64,000 nucleotides of DNA from Streptomyces sp. CBMA291. Its GTDB lineage: Bacteria; Actinomycetota; Actinomycetes; Streptomycetales; Streptomycetaceae. Location of the stretch: contig NZ_MSJP01000079.1 in assembly GCF_014596525.1 (NCBI RefSeq), forward strand, positions 111,902-175,901, in the 5' to 3' direction. This document shows positions 48,678 to 58,000 of the stretch, piece by piece; the first letter of the stretch is position 1, and each line of letters begins with the position of its first letter. Position numbers and translations under genes: made by a program. The notes beneath the pieces were generated by a model. The model was not told the DNA's origin and did not search any database. It saw nothing but the letters and a program-made list of their open reading frames with translations.

Positions 48678-50054
48678 TCAGCCGCCCCGGCGGACTCGCG
48701 CGGCCTGGCGCGCCTCGGCTGCCTTCCGTGCCTCGGTGGCTTTGCGGGACTCGTTCTTCGCACGGCCGGGGCGGCCGGGGACGGTGCCCATGCCCCGGAA
48801 GGCCGCGCCGCCGCGCTTGGCGCGCTCCGGGCTCGGCGCGCCGCCGTCGACGGGCACGCCCGAAGGGGCGCGCGCGCCGGTGATCCGGCTCAGCTCGGCC
48901 TCGCCGGACCGGACCCGGGTCTCGCGGGGACGGATCCCGGCGTCCGCCATGAGCCGGGCCACCTCGCGCCGCTCATCGGGGGTCACCAGGGTGACCACGA
49001 GTCCGGACTCCCCGGCGCGCGCGGTGCGCCCGCCCCGGTGGAGGTAGTCCTTGTGGTCGGCCGGCGGGTCGACGTTGACCACGAGGTCGAGTGCCTCGAC
49101 GTGGATGCCGCGCGCCGCCACGTTGGTCGCCACCAGGACCGGCACCTCACCGCTCCGGAAGCGGTCGAGGGTGCGGGTCCGCAGCGGCTGGGACTTGCCG
49201 CCGTGCAGTGCGGCGGCGCGTACGCCACTGCCGAGGAGGTGCTTGGTGAAGCGGTCCACGGACGCCTTCGTGGACAGGAACATGAGGACGCGCCCGTCGC
49301 GGGCGGCGATCTCGGTGGCCGTGGCGAACTTGTCGGGGCCGTGTACCAGGAGCACATGGTGGTCCATGGCGGAGACGGCGGCGGCCGAGGGGTCGACGGA
49401 GTGGTCCACCGGGTCCGAGAGGTACCGCTCGACCAGCTGGTCGACGTCGTGGTCCAGGGTCGCGGAGAACAGCAGTCGCTGTCCGTCCGGCGGCGTCAGG
49501 TCCATGACCTCGGTGACCTGGGGCAGGAAGCCCATGTCGGCCATCTGGTCGGCCTCGTCGAGGACGGTCACGGTCACCCGGTCGAGACGGCAGTCCTTGC
49601 GCCCGACGAGGTCCATGAGACGGCCGGGGGTGGCGACGAGGATCTCTGCGCCCTCGCGGAGCGCGGTGGCCTGGCGGCCGATCGACATCCCGCCGACGGC
49701 GGTGGCCGTGCGCAGCCGCAGGGCCTCGGCGAGCGGGTCGAGCGCCTCGGTGACCTGCTGGGCGAGTTCGCGGGTGGGGACGAGGATCAGGGCGAGCGGT
49801 CGGCGGGAGTCGGCACGCCGTCCGGAGAGGCGTACGAGCAGGGGCAGGCCGAAGGCGAGGGTCTTGCCGGAGCCGGTCCGGCCGCGTCCCAGGACGTCAC
49901 GGCCCGCGAGGGCGTCGGGGAGGGTCGCGGACTGGATGGGGAACGGTTCGTCGACGCCGAGCCGGGTGAGGACGGCGAGGAGCTCCGGCGGCAGGCCGAA
50001 CGCGGCGAAACCGCTCGTGCCCTCGGTGCTGTGCGTGCTGCTCGTACTGCTCAT
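48678..50054 (-). CDS. DEAD-box RNA helicase
   Basis: A 458-residue helicase with the motifs in order: Q motif FPIQ, I GRGRTGSGKT, Ia PTRELAQQ, GG, Ib TPGR, II LDEADQM, III SATLD, IV MFLST, V ATNVAARGIHV, VI HRGGRTARAG. The C-terminal 60 residues are Arg/Ala/Glu-rich, like RhlE-type tails used for RNA contact. It is next to the cold-shock gene on the same strand, and both are typical low-temperature RNA chaperone functions. Separate transcription is suggested by the hairpin at 50081-50117. Confidence 0.95.
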   Translation of the reverse strand: MSSTSSTHSTEGTSGFAAFGLPPELLAVLTRLGVDEPFPIQSATLPDALAGRDVLGRGRTGSGKTLAFGLPLLVRLSGRRADSRRPLALILVPTRELAQQVTEALDPLAEALRLRTATAVGGMSIGRQATALREGAEILVATPGRLMDLVGRKDCRLDRVTVTVLDEADQMADMGFLPQVTEVMDLTPPDGQRLLFSATLDHDVDQLVERYLSDPVDHSVDPSAAAVSAMDHHVLLVHGPDKFATATEIAARDGRVLMFLSTKASVDRFTKHLLGSGVRAAALHGGKSQPLRTRTLDRFRSGEVPVLVATNVAARGIHVEALDLVVNVDPPADHKDYLHRGGRTARAGESGLVVTLVTPDERREVARLMADAGIRPRETRVRSGEAELSRITGARAPSGVPVDGGAPSPERAKRGGAAFRGMGTVPGRPGRAKNESRKATEARKAAEARQAARVRRGG

Positions 50055-50080
50055 GGGGGACCTTCCTGGAGAACGCGACG

Positions 50081-50117
50081 AGCCGGAGCCCTCACCACAG
50101 GGGCGAGGACTCCGGCT
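50081..50117. terminator. Hairpin after the cold-shock gene
   Basis: AGCCGGAGCCCTC and GAGGACTCCGGCT pair with one internal mismatch around a short loop, 20 bp downstream of the cold-shock stop. Confidence 0.7.
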
Positions 50118-50136
50118 GCGTCGGACGTACCTGACG

Positions 50137-50340
50137 TCAGGCGGGGAGGATGTTCTCCGCCTGCGGGCCCTTCTGGCCCTGCGTGACGTCGAAGGTCACC
50201 TTCTGGCCTTCCTGAAGCTCACGGAAGCCCGAGGTGGCGATGTTGGAGTAGTGGGCGAACACGTCCGGGCCGCCACCCTCCTGCTCGATGAAGCCGAAGC
50301 CCTTTTCCGAGTTGAACCACTTGACGGTGCCGTTAGCCAT
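50137..50340 (-). CDS. Cold-shock domain protein (CspA family)
   Basis: A 67-residue single cold-shock domain protein: MANGTVKWFNSEKGFGFIEQ (RNP1 KGFGFI), then VFAHYSNI (RNP2-like) and GQKVTFDVTQGQKGPQAENI. It binds single-stranded nucleic acid and melts RNA structure. The ATG at 50340 has GAAGGAG at seven bases. The 180 bases upstream form a long leader, normal for this family; no canonical cold-box was identified. Confidence 0.97.
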   Translation of the reverse strand: MANGTVKWFNSEKGFGFIEQEGGGPDVFAHYSNIATSGFRELQEGQKVTFDVTQGQKGPQAENILPA

Positions 50341-50522
50341 GACTGTCTCCTTCGGGGCGTAGCCCTGGGAACCGCACTGTGCGGATCCCGGCGTCGCCGT
50401 GATGATTGCCCCGTCCGGAAAACTGCACCGAAAACACAGAAAGTGCCCGACGATGTCGAATCGTCTAAGGCACTTGTCAGTTTCTTGGGAACCACGACTG
50501 CAACTAAGGGAAACTGTAGCAG

Positions 50523-50550
50523 GTCCGCGCACGAGGTGTCGTGCGCGGAC
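50523..50550. terminator. Hairpin terminator after gap
   Basis: GTCCGCGCACGA and TCGTGCGCGGAC form a perfect 12-bp stem around GGTG, 20 bp beyond the gap stop on the minus strand. Confidence 0.85.
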
Positions 50551-50570
50551 CCGCGGACAGGCTGGAGGGG

Positions 50571-52016
50571 TCAGACCGCCGGGGACGGGAAGGTCGGGTA
50601 CTCCACGCCGGAGACGTGCTGGACGACCCGGATGACCTGGCACGAGTAGCCGAACTCGTTGTCGTACCAGAGGTAGAGGATGGCGTTGTCGCCGTCGACC
50701 TTGGTGGCGCCCGCGTCGACGATGGACGCGTGGCGCGAGCCGACGAAGTCCATCGAGACGGCGTCGGGGGCCGTGGTGAAGTCGATCTGGCGCTTCAGCG
50801 GCGAGTGCAGCGAGACGTCGCGGAGGTACTCCAGGACTTCCTCGCGGGTGGTCTCGCGGCCCAGGCGCAGGCTCAGGATGGCGATCGAGACGTCCGGGAC
50901 GGGGACGCGGATCGAGCTGCCGGTGATCGGCGCCTTCAGGTCGGGCAGCGCCTTGGCGACGGCGGAGGCGGCACCGGTCTCCGTGATCACCATGTTGAGC
51001 GGCGCGGAACGGCCGCGACGGTCGGCCTTGTGGTAGTTGTCCAGGAGGTTCTGGTCGTTCGTGAACGAGTGGACCGTCTCCACGTGGCCGCGCAGCACGC
51101 CGTACTGGTCGTCCATCGCCTTCAGCGGCGGCACGATCGCGTTCGTGGTGCAGGAGGCGCAGGACAGGATCTGCTCGTCCGGCTTGATCGTCTCGTGGTT
51201 GACGCCGTGCACGATGTTCGGCACGTCACCCTTGCCGGGCGCGGTCAGGACGACCTTGTCGATGCCGGGGCGCAGGTGCTTCGACAGGCCCTCGCGGTCG
51301 CGCCACTTGCCGGTGTTGTCGATGAGGATGGCGTTCTCGATGCCGTACGCCGTGTAGTCGACCTCGGAGGGGTCGTTGGCGTAGATCACCTTGATCGTGT
51401 TGCCGTTGGCGACGATCGTGCTGTTCGCCTCGTCGACGGTGATGGTGCCCTGGAACTGGCCGTGGATCGAGTCGCGCCGCAGCAGCGAGGCGCGCTTCAC
51501 CAGGTCCTGCTCGCCGCCGCCGCGGACGACGATCGCGCGCAGGCGCAGACCGTTGCCCGAGCCGGCCTTCTCGATGAGGAGGCGGGCGACGAGGCGGCCG
51601 ATGCGGCCGAAGCCGTACAGCACGACGTCACGGCCGTCGCGGCGCTCGGCCTTGTTCTCTCCGGTGGCCCCGGCGACCGCTTCGGCGGTGAACTCCTCCA
51701 CGGTGAGACCGCGGGCGTCGGTCTTGTAGTCCGCGGCGAGGACGCCGATGTCGATCTGGCAGGGGCCCAGGTCGAGGGTGGTGAGCGTCTGGAGGAAGGG
51801 AAGCGTCTCGGTGACCGAGAGCTCCTCGCCGTCGATCTGCCGGGCGAATCGGTGCGTCTTCAGGATGCTGACCACCGACTTGTTCACCAGGGAGCGGCTG
51901 TGGACCAGGACGGTGACGTCCTGCTCCCGGTGCAGCTTCCCGATGATCGGGATCATCGACTCCGCGATCTCCTCGCGGTTCTTCCAACTGGTGAACGAGT
52001 CGTCATTGACAGTCAC
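50571..52016 (-). CDS. gap: Glyceraldehyde-3-phosphate dehydrogenase, long actinobacterial form
   Basis: A 481-residue GAPDH. The N-terminal extra segment of about 125 residues (MTVNDDSFTSWKNREEIAES onwards) is characteristic of the long form seen in Streptomyces. The NAD-binding domain begins VVLYGFGRIGRLVARLL. The catalytic cysteine is in SCASCTTN, and a conserved His lies in ETVHSFTNDQNLLD. C-terminal WYDNEFGYSCQV is typical. The GTG start at 52016 begins VTVNDD. A promoter with TTGATA-n19-TACCAT lies about 30-60 bp upstream. Confidence 0.95.
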   Translation of the reverse strand: MTVNDDSFTSWKNREEIAESMIPIIGKLHREQDVTVLVHSRSLVNKSVVSILKTHRFARQIDGEELSVTETLPFLQTLTTLDLGPCQIDIGVLAADYKTDARGLTVEEFTAEAVAGATGENKAERRDGRDVVLYGFGRIGRLVARLLIEKAGSGNGLRLRAIVVRGGGEQDLVKRASLLRRDSIHGQFQGTITVDEANSTIVANGNTIKVIYANDPSEVDYTAYGIENAILIDNTGKWRDREGLSKHLRPGIDKVVLTAPGKGDVPNIVHGVNHETIKPDEQILSCASCTTNAIVPPLKAMDDQYGVLRGHVETVHSFTNDQNLLDNYHKADRRGRSAPLNMVITETGAASAVAKALPDLKAPITGSSIRVPVPDVSIAILSLRLGRETTREEVLEYLRDVSLHSPLKRQIDFTTAPDAVSMDFVGSRHASIVDAGATKVDGDNAILYLWYDNEFGYSCQVIRVVQHVSGVEYPTFPSPAV

Positions 52017-52047
52017 AGGATTATCTTTCGAGCTAGGCGGCGCTCAT

Positions 52048-52078
52048 ATGGTAACCCCCGGTCGCTTGGTTGTATCAA
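52048..52078 (-). promoter_or_regulatory. Probable vegetative promoter of gap
   Basis: On the minus strand a -35 element TTGATA (52078-52073) is followed by a 19-base spacer and a -10 element TACCAT (52053-52048), about 32 bp before the GTG. This resembles HrdB-type promoters; the spacing is at the long end. Confidence 0.5.
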
Positions 52079-52230
52079 GGGGTGTCGCACGGGTTGTGGG
52101 CGTACGGGCCGGGTCCGAGCCGGTTCGGGGCACGCCGAAGAGCCGCCGGGGTGCGGCGGCTCGGTTCGGGGCGGAGGTCCCGGTCCCCGATGGCCGGGGG
52201 CGGCTTCGGGGGGGGGCTTCGGCGATGCGG

Positions 52231-53058
52231 TCAGTTCCCGCCGTGGGTCTCGGCTCCCAGGGCGGCGCGGGTGGCGGGTCCGTAGACACCGCGCTCCCCC
52301 GGGACGCCTCGGGCGATCTGGTAGCGGCTCAGCGCGTCCGCCACCGCCTGGCTGAAGACCCCGTCGGCCGTCCCCGCGTAGAGCCGCAGCTCCTGGAGCC
52401 GGTTCTGGAGGTCGGTCACGGCGGGACCGCTGCTGCCCACGGCCAGCCCCTGGGACCCCGGCCGGCCGCCCTGCTGCGGGGCGTACGAAGAAGGGGGGCG
52501 CGTCGGCGTGTCGGCGGGGGAGGGGGTGGCGGAGGGGGTCGCCGAGGCGGACCGGGTGGCCGAGGGCGTCGGCGAGGGCGTACGGGAGGCGGTCGCCGAC
52601 GGGTGGGCCGAGGCCGTCTCCGGCGCGGTGGCCGCCCCGGCGGCGTCGCCGGACTCCTCCGAGGGGGAGGCCGGATCGGGGAGGGCCAGCGGGGTCGTCG
52701 CCGGAGGCACGGGGGAGTGCTCAGGGGCGAGCCAGAGCGACAGGGCCATCCCGAGGCCCGCCGAGAGGGCTCCCGCGACGGTCAGCGGGAGCACCATGGA
52801 CCGGCGCGCCGGGGACGCCGACCTGCCGCGCCGGAAGCGGCGGGGCTCCTCGGCTCCCGGCGGGTCCTCGGCGGGGACCGGCGGCAGCCGGAGGGTGGCG
52901 TCGAAGAGGTCCACGTCCTGCCCGCGCGGGCCCGCCCCGCCGTGGCCCGGCCCGGCCGGCTGCCCGAACAGGTGCTCACCGGCCCCCGTGCCGGCCTGGG
53001 GGGCGGAGGGTTCGGGGGCGGGCGTGACCGAGGGGGTCGAGGCGGCCCTGTTGCGCAT
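52231..53058 (-). CDS. Membrane-anchored peptidoglycan-binding protein with Ser/Thr/Pro linker
   Basis: A 275-residue protein with a basic cytoplasmic N-terminus (RRFRRGRSASPARRS), one membrane anchor (VLPLTVAGALSAGLGMALSL), a long Ser/Thr/Ala/Pro linker and a C-terminal peptidoglycan-binding_1 domain (GSSGPAVTDLQNRLQELRLY, VADALSRYQ, GVYGPATRAALG). The arrangement spans membrane and cell wall, presenting the domain to peptidoglycan. The ATG at 53058 follows CCGGAG. No catalytic domain is seen. Confidence 0.85.
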   Translation of the reverse strand: MRNRAASTPSVTPAPEPSAPQAGTGAGEHLFGQPAGPGHGGAGPRGQDVDLFDATLRLPPVPAEDPPGAEEPRRFRRGRSASPARRSMVLPLTVAGALSAGLGMALSLWLAPEHSPVPPATTPLALPDPASPSEESGDAAGAATAPETASAHPSATASRTPSPTPSATRSASATPSATPSPADTPTRPPSSYAPQQGGRPGSQGLAVGSSGPAVTDLQNRLQELRLYAGTADGVFSQAVADALSRYQIARGVPGERGVYGPATRAALGAETHGGN

Positions 53059-53298
53059 CGAGTGCTCCGGTTGAGGGGAAGCCGAAGGGAACGTGACGAA
53101 GCTGCGAAGATGTTGACCGGCGGTCAAAGCGGGCGTCAACTGGCTCACATGTGGGCGATACCGGAAGTTTCACGACCTTGCCCCTTAAGAGATCGTTAAC
53201 AGGTGACGCACCTCACACGGACGGTGACGGGTCCGGGCCGTCTGTCGCGTCTCGCCTGCCCCGGGCCCCGGCGCCTCGGGTCCCGGCGTCCCCGGGAG

Positions 53299-54348
53299 TC
53301 ACGGAAAGGCGAGGGCCCGGAAGGCGTCCCTGACGCGCGCCAGCGGTCCCGGGTCGCGGGTGAGCCGGAGCCGGTTGGTGAGGAGGACCGCCCAGCGGCC
53401 CCGGGCAGGGGAGACCCACATCCCCGTGCCCGTGAACCCGGTGTGCGTCCAGAGGTCCTCCGACGGACCCGTGCCCGGAGCCGGATGCCAGAAAAGACCG
53501 CGCGGCGGCGTCAGCTCTCCGGTGCGGACCCGCAGCGAGGCGGCCGTCCAGTCGGCCGAGAGGACGCCGGGGCGCGGGTCGAGCAGGGGGCGCAGGAACC
53601 GTCCGATGTCGGCGGTGGTGGTGAAGACCCCCGCGATTCCGCAGGCGCCACCGAGCAGCCGGGCCGAGAAGTCGTGCACGGTACCCCGGAGCGGGGCGCC
53701 GGTCTCCTCGTCGTACTCCGTGGGCGCGCACCGCTCCCGTACGGCGGGCGGCAGCGGGCCGTACCGGGTCTCCGTCATGGCCAGCGGGGCCCAGACCCGC
53801 TCGGCCGCGAGCCGGGGCAGCGGTCCGCCGGCGAGGTGCTCGACGAGATAGCCGAGGACGAGCGCCGCCCGGTCGGTGTAGGCGACCTCCGCGCCCGGCC
53901 GGTGCCGCAGCGGCTCCGCGAGCACCCCGTCCCTGACGTCCTGCGGATCGGAGCCGTAGAGGTTCCGGAGGTTGGCGCGCAGTGGGAGGCCCGCCGTGTG
54001 GGTGAGCAGATGGAGGGCGGTGGCCTCGGCGAGGGGCCGCCCCGCCGCCTCGGGCCAGAAGGAGCCCAGCGGGGCCGAGAGGTCGAGCTTCCCCGCGTCC
54101 ACGAGGGTCCCCGTCACCGCCCACACGGCGAGGATCTTGGTCAGGCTGGCGACGTCGAAGAGCGTGTCCGTCCGCACGGGCTCCTCGGGGCGCGCGGGGT
54201 CGAGAACTCCTACGGCGCCCTCCGCGAGCGTGCCGCGCGCGTCGCCCACGGCCCACGCCGCACCCGGGTACGCGCCCGCGCGCGCCGCCTCGCCGAGAAG
54301 CCGCTCCAGGGGTTCGCCGCGCTCCAGGGGTTCGCTGCCCACAGCCAC
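53299..54348 (-). CDS. Serine hydrolase, beta-lactamase / class C fold
   Basis: A 349-residue soluble hydrolase of the class C beta-lactamase/esterase fold. The nucleophile motif is SLTK (FDVASLTKILAVWA), the second motif YTDRA stands where YxN is usual, and LWTHTGFTGTGMW near the C-terminus fits the third-motif region. No signal peptide follows the GTG, so a cytoplasmic esterase or D-Ala-type peptidase is more likely than a secreted beta-lactamase. The GTG at 54348 has GGAGG six bases upstream; longer frames run through a low-complexity repeat region. Confidence 0.87.
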   Translation of the reverse strand: MAVGSEPLERGEPLERLLGEAARAGAYPGAAWAVGDARGTLAEGAVGVLDPARPEEPVRTDTLFDVASLTKILAVWAVTGTLVDAGKLDLSAPLGSFWPEAAGRPLAEATALHLLTHTAGLPLRANLRNLYGSDPQDVRDGVLAEPLRHRPGAEVAYTDRAALVLGYLVEHLAGGPLPRLAAERVWAPLAMTETRYGPLPPAVRERCAPTEYDEETGAPLRGTVHDFSARLLGGACGIAGVFTTTADIGRFLRPLLDPRPGVLSADWTAASLRVRTGELTPPRGLFWHPAPGTGPSEDLWTHTGFTGTGMWVSPARGRWAVLLTNRLRLTRDPGPLARVRDAFRALAFP

Positions 54349-54931
54349 CGTGCGCCTCCGACGGGCCGGGACGGGGGGCGGGCCCTGCGGAGCCCGGCGG
54401 CCCGTGCTCCGGAGAGATGCCCCGGTCCTGGGGGAAGACACGCTTCCGGCCGGGCAAGCCTCCGTCCGGCGCAGCCGTGTGTCCGGCGGACACACGGGGG
54501 AGGCCCGGCGGCCATCGGCCGTCGGCCTTCCCGACGCCGGGCCGTGGGAACTGCCGGGTCGTAGGAACTGTCCGGCCGCCGGGGCTGTCCGGAGGCTGGA
54601 ACTGTCCGGCTGTTGGAACTGTCCGGCCGCTCCCGCCGCCTCGCGCCAGCGCGGGGGCTGAGGCGACCGGGGCGGCCGGGGGCCCCAGCCGACCCGAAGG
54701 GCCCGGAGCGGCCAGGGGCTCGGGGGCTCGGGCGATCGGGGTGGCCCCGGGTGGCCCAGGAAGCCGGGGTGACCGGGGTGACCGGGGTGACCGAGGCGAC
54801 TGGCGGCGCGCCCAGGACGGCCGAGGCGCGCAGGGGATGACCAAGGCACCCAGGGAGGGAAGGGCGAGGCGCCCAGGGGATGGCCGAGGCGCCAAGGGGA
54901 TGGCCGAGGCCCGACGGGAGGGGGCGTCCGC
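54349..54931. repeat. Gene-free, repeat-rich spacer before the VanW gene
   Basis: This 580-bp space contains several independent short arrays. GGAACTGTCCGGC units occur three or four times near 54560-54625, GTGACCGGGGTGACC-type ten-base units repeat at about 54768-54800, and GATGGCCGAGGCG-type units at about 54880-54910. Frames here are open on several strands but have Arg/Gly/Ser/Pro composition without start signals. I see no gene. Confidence 0.75.
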
Positions 54932-56671
54932 CTACTTGCAGATCACTTCGTCCCGCGGGGTGTAGTGGGTCTTGAACGTCTCCCGCTTCACCTCCGTGCC
55001 GCCGTTCTTGAAGACCCGGTCGACCGCGATGTCGAAGCCTTCGAGCGGCGTCTGCGGTACGCACGCCTCGCCGGTGCCCTCGCGCTTCGCGGGCTGGGTG
55101 AGGTGGGTGCGCGGACCGGCGACCGCCTCCACGGAGTCGTACTTCTTCGTCCCGAGGAAGCTCACCGTGACCGAGGAGTCGGTCGCGCCCGCCTTGATGT
55201 AGATCGGCTTGCCGGTGTCGTTGCGGAACTTCAGGTCGAGCGAGCCCCAGGCCACGGTCGCCTCGCGGCCGGCCGGGTAGCGCTCGATGTAGAAGGAGTG
55301 GGCGCCGTACTCGACGGGCTTCACCCCGGCGAAGAACATGGCGTTGAAGACGGTCGTCGCCATCGCCGACACACCGCCGCCGGGTGCGGAGCGGTACTGG
55401 CCGTCGAGGATCATCGTGCCGTCGACGAAGCCGTTCTCGGCGGTCCGCTCGCCGACCCTCTCGTTGAAGCTCCACACCTCGCCCGGCTGCACCAGCGAGC
55501 CGTTGATCAGCCGGGCCGCCTGGCCGATGTTCGTGGTCCGGTACGGGGCGCTCGGGAAGTTCACGGTGAACGAGGAGAGCTGCTCGGTGATGCCGAGGCG
55601 GGCGAGGGAGCCGCCGGACAGCTTGGGCTCGGTGATCGAGGTGGCCACCGCCCCGGTGCGCTCGGCCGCCCCCGTACGCGTGAGCAGGGGGCGTACGGCG
55701 TCGCCGAGGGCCTTCGCGGTCACCTCGTGCCCCGGGCGTCCCTCCGACTCCACCACGACCCGGCCGCCGCTGACCCCGAGGCTCGCCTCCACCGGAGCGC
55801 CGGTCATCGTGGCCAGCGAACGGGACACCTCGGGGTCGCGCAGCAGCGCCTCCTCGTCGAGTACGCCGGTCAGCTTGCCGCCCTCCGTCTTCACGGTGAG
55901 GTGGTCGCTCAGGGTCGAGGCGGGGATCCGCAGCCGCTCGGAGCCCGCCGTGAGCGTCACGGGACCGGAGACCGCGGGCTTCGCGTACGTGTCGAGGAAA
56001 CGGGTCACCTCGGCGGCGGGCAGCTTCGGCTCGGTCATCGTGACGGGAAGGACCACGGGCGCGGCGCCGGTGGCGGCGGGGTAGGCGGCGCGCAGGGTCT
56101 CCACGGCCCGCCCGGTGTCCAGCTTGCGGCCGGTGACGGGCTGCGTGGCGACGGCCTTGCCGTCGCGGAAGGCGACGGAGCCCTCGCGCACCGCGCGGTC
56201 GTTCTTCTTCGCCAGCTCGGCCACGGTGGCCTTCGCCTTGGCCTCGTCGTACGCGAAGACGGGCCGTATCTCGCGCTCGCCGGTGGAGAACAGGCGCCCG
56301 ATGACGGTGAAGGGGTCACGGGAGGGATCGGCGGCCAGTTCGGCGGTTCGCGCCGCGTCCACGGTGAGCCCGGCGGAGGCGGGCGTCACGGTCAGGGCGC
56401 GGTCGTCGACGCGCACGGGTATCGGCGCGCTCCACGAGGCCGGTGCCTCGGCCCGCAGCTTGGCCTCGGCCTCGGTCCGGCTCATGCCGCCGATGTCCAC
56501 GCCGCCGACCCGGGTCCCGGCGGATATCTCGTCACCCGTGGCGAGGAGCCCCGCCGCGTACAGACCACCGGCGGCGACGGCGACCACGCTCGTCGCGATC
56601 ACCGCCGTCCGGAGGCGCGACCGACGCCCCTGACGGGTCGTCGAGGCATGATCGATCCTGTGGCGGGGCAC
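54932..56671 (-). CDS. VanW-family exported protein with putative peptidoglycan-binding domains
   Basis: A protein of 579 residues if the GTG at 56671 is used, starting VPRHRIDHASTTRQG with GGAGAGC just upstream. The frame is open to 56737, and a GTG there would add 22 residues. One membrane anchor (AVIATSVVAVAAGGLYAAG) is followed by two putative peptidoglycan-binding_4 repeats (GMSRTEAEAKLRAEAPASW; ITGRLFSTGERE-type region) and the C-terminal VanW domain (FPSAPYRTTNIGQAARLING, GGVSAMATTVFNAMFFAG, SFYIERYPAGREATVAWGS). The function of VanW is unknown beyond association with the cell wall and vancomycin-resistance loci. A TTATGCACATAA palindrome at 56730-56741 sits at the likely promoter. Confidence 0.9.
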   Translation of the reverse strand: MPRHRIDHASTTRQGRRSRLRTAVIATSVVAVAAGGLYAAGLLATGDEISAGTRVGGVDIGGMSRTEAEAKLRAEAPASWSAPIPVRVDDRALTVTPASAGLTVDAARTAELAADPSRDPFTVIGRLFSTGEREIRPVFAYDEAKAKATVAELAKKNDRAVREGSVAFRDGKAVATQPVTGRKLDTGRAVETLRAAYPAATGAAPVVLPVTMTEPKLPAAEVTRFLDTYAKPAVSGPVTLTAGSERLRIPASTLSDHLTVKTEGGKLTGVLDEEALLRDPEVSRSLATMTGAPVEASLGVSGGRVVVESEGRPGHEVTAKALGDAVRPLLTRTGAAERTGAVATSITEPKLSGGSLARLGITEQLSSFTVNFPSAPYRTTNIGQAARLINGSLVQPGEVWSFNERVGERTAENGFVDGTMILDGQYRSAPGGGVSAMATTVFNAMFFAGVKPVEYGAHSFYIERYPAGREATVAWGSLDLKFRNDTGKPIYIKAGATDSSVTVSFLGTKKYDSVEAVAGPRTHLTQPAKREGTGEACVPQTPLEGFDIAVDRVFKNGGTEVKRETFKTHYTPRDEVICK

Positions 56672-56917
56672 ACGCTCTCCTGTGGCGTCGAGGGGAGTGA
56701 ACCCGTTGACGGTACGCCGAAAGAGTGTCTTATGCACATAAGCGCGTTTTGACCTGCGTGGATACGGAGGGGATCGGGGCGCGCACGGAGCGGTTCGCGC
56801 GGGCGACGGAGACGGCCCGGGGGCGATGGGGGAGCGGCCCGGGGAGATGGGGGAACGGCCCGGGGACGGGGTGCGGGACGCGGAGGTTTGGTACGGAGGC
56901 CGAGTGCGGGGCGAGGA

Positions 56918-57109
56918 GCCCGGCGCGGAAGCCAGGTGGAGGTTCCGGCACGAAGACCAGGCGGAGGCCCGGCGCGAAGGCCAGGCGGAGGTCCGGCACG
57001 AAGGCCAGGCGGAGGTCCGGCACGAAGGCCAGGCGGAGGCCCGGCGCGAAGGTCAGCTGGAGGTCAGGTGAGGGCCCGGCGCGAAGGCCAGGTGAGGGCC
57101 CGGCGCGGA
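56918..57109. repeat. 24-bp tandem repeat between VanW and IclR genes
   Basis: Six or seven units close to GGCGGAGGTCCGGCACGAAG followed by GCCA are arranged head to tail. The period is 24, so an 8-residue repeat AE(A/V)R(H/R)EGQ is open on the plus strand (81-codon frame from 56826), but no ribosome binding site precedes it. It lies in the divergent promoter space of two genes. Confidence 0.85.
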
Positions 57110-57190
57110 GGCATCGCCCCCGGTTTCCGCCGTAGGCCCCCGACGCCCGTTTACGCCTGGCCCGCCGCGCCCGCCCCGTAAGCTGGAGCG

Positions 57191-57955
57191 ATGCCAGCCG
57201 CCGTCTCCCCGAGTGCCGGGCCCCAGTCCGTCGACCGGGCCCTCGCCGTGCTCGACGCCGTCGCCGACGCCGACCGGCCCATCGGGGCGAAAGCACTGGC
57301 CAGGCGGCTCGGCTGCGCCCTCTCGACCGTCTACCACCTCACCGGCCCGCTGCTCGCGCGCGGCTATCTCGTACGGACCGCCGAGGGCTACGCGCCCGGC
57401 CCCCGCGTCCCTGCCCTCCACCGCTCCCACCAGCGGCACCACGGACTCGGCGCCGGGACCGGCGAACTGCTCGGCCGACTGCGCCGGGCCACCGGGGCGG
57501 AGGCGTACCACACGGCCTACCGCGACGGTCTGATCACCGTCGTCGACACCACCGCCCCGGTCACCGACGACGCGCCCCCCTTCGCCCCCGGGCCCGAGGA
57601 CCGCGCCCATGCCACCGCCCACGGTAAGGCGCTGCTCGCCGCGCTGCCGCGTCCGCTGCGCCGCCGCTATCTGACGGCGCACGGGATGGCCCGGTTCACC
57701 GAGCGGACGATCACCAGCGCCGAGCGGTTCGAGGCGGAGATCGACCGGGTGCGCGGGCAGGGCTTCGCCGTCTCCGTGGGCGAGGCGGACCTCGCGTACA
57801 CCTGTGTCGCCGTGGCCCTGCCCGAGCGCGGCGACGGCATCGTGCACGCGCTCTCCGTCTCCCTGCCCACCGCCGACTTCGGGCGGCGGCAGGGCGAGAT
57901 CCGGGCGGCGCTCACCCGGGCCGTACCGGACTTTCCGGTCCTGCCGGAATCCTGA
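57191..57955 (+). CDS. IclR-family transcriptional regulator
   Basis: A 254-residue regulator. The N-terminal winged helix is SVDRALAVLDAVADADRPIG, KALARRLGCALSTVYHLTGP. The effector domain includes ATAHGKALLAALPRPLRRRY, HGMARFTERT and FAVSVGEADLAYTCVAVALP, typical of the IclR ligand fold. The ATG at 57191 is preceded by AAGCTGGAGCG. The gene is followed after 45 bp by a small monooxygenase-like gene, which may be its target, but no operator was identified. Confidence 0.92.
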   Translation: MPAAVSPSAGPQSVDRALAVLDAVADADRPIGAKALARRLGCALSTVYHLTGPLLARGYLVRTAEGYAPGPRVPALHRSHQRHHGLGAGTGELLGRLRRATGAEAYHTAYRDGLITVVDTTAPVTDDAPPFAPGPEDRAHATAHGKALLAALPRPLRRRYLTAHGMARFTERTITSAERFEAEIDRVRGQGFAVSVGEADLAYTCVAVALPERGDGIVHALSVSLPTADFGRRQGEIRAALTRAVPDFPVLPES

Positions 57956-58000
57956 CGGCGCCGGGTGGCGGCCCCCGGCGGGACACCGCACGCTGGACGC

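Noticed and set aside
56826..57071. 81-codon ORF of AE(A/V)R(H/R)EGQ repeats as a real small protein
   Set aside because: Explained by the 24-bp tandem array; no ribosome binding site and no flanking conserved protein sequence.
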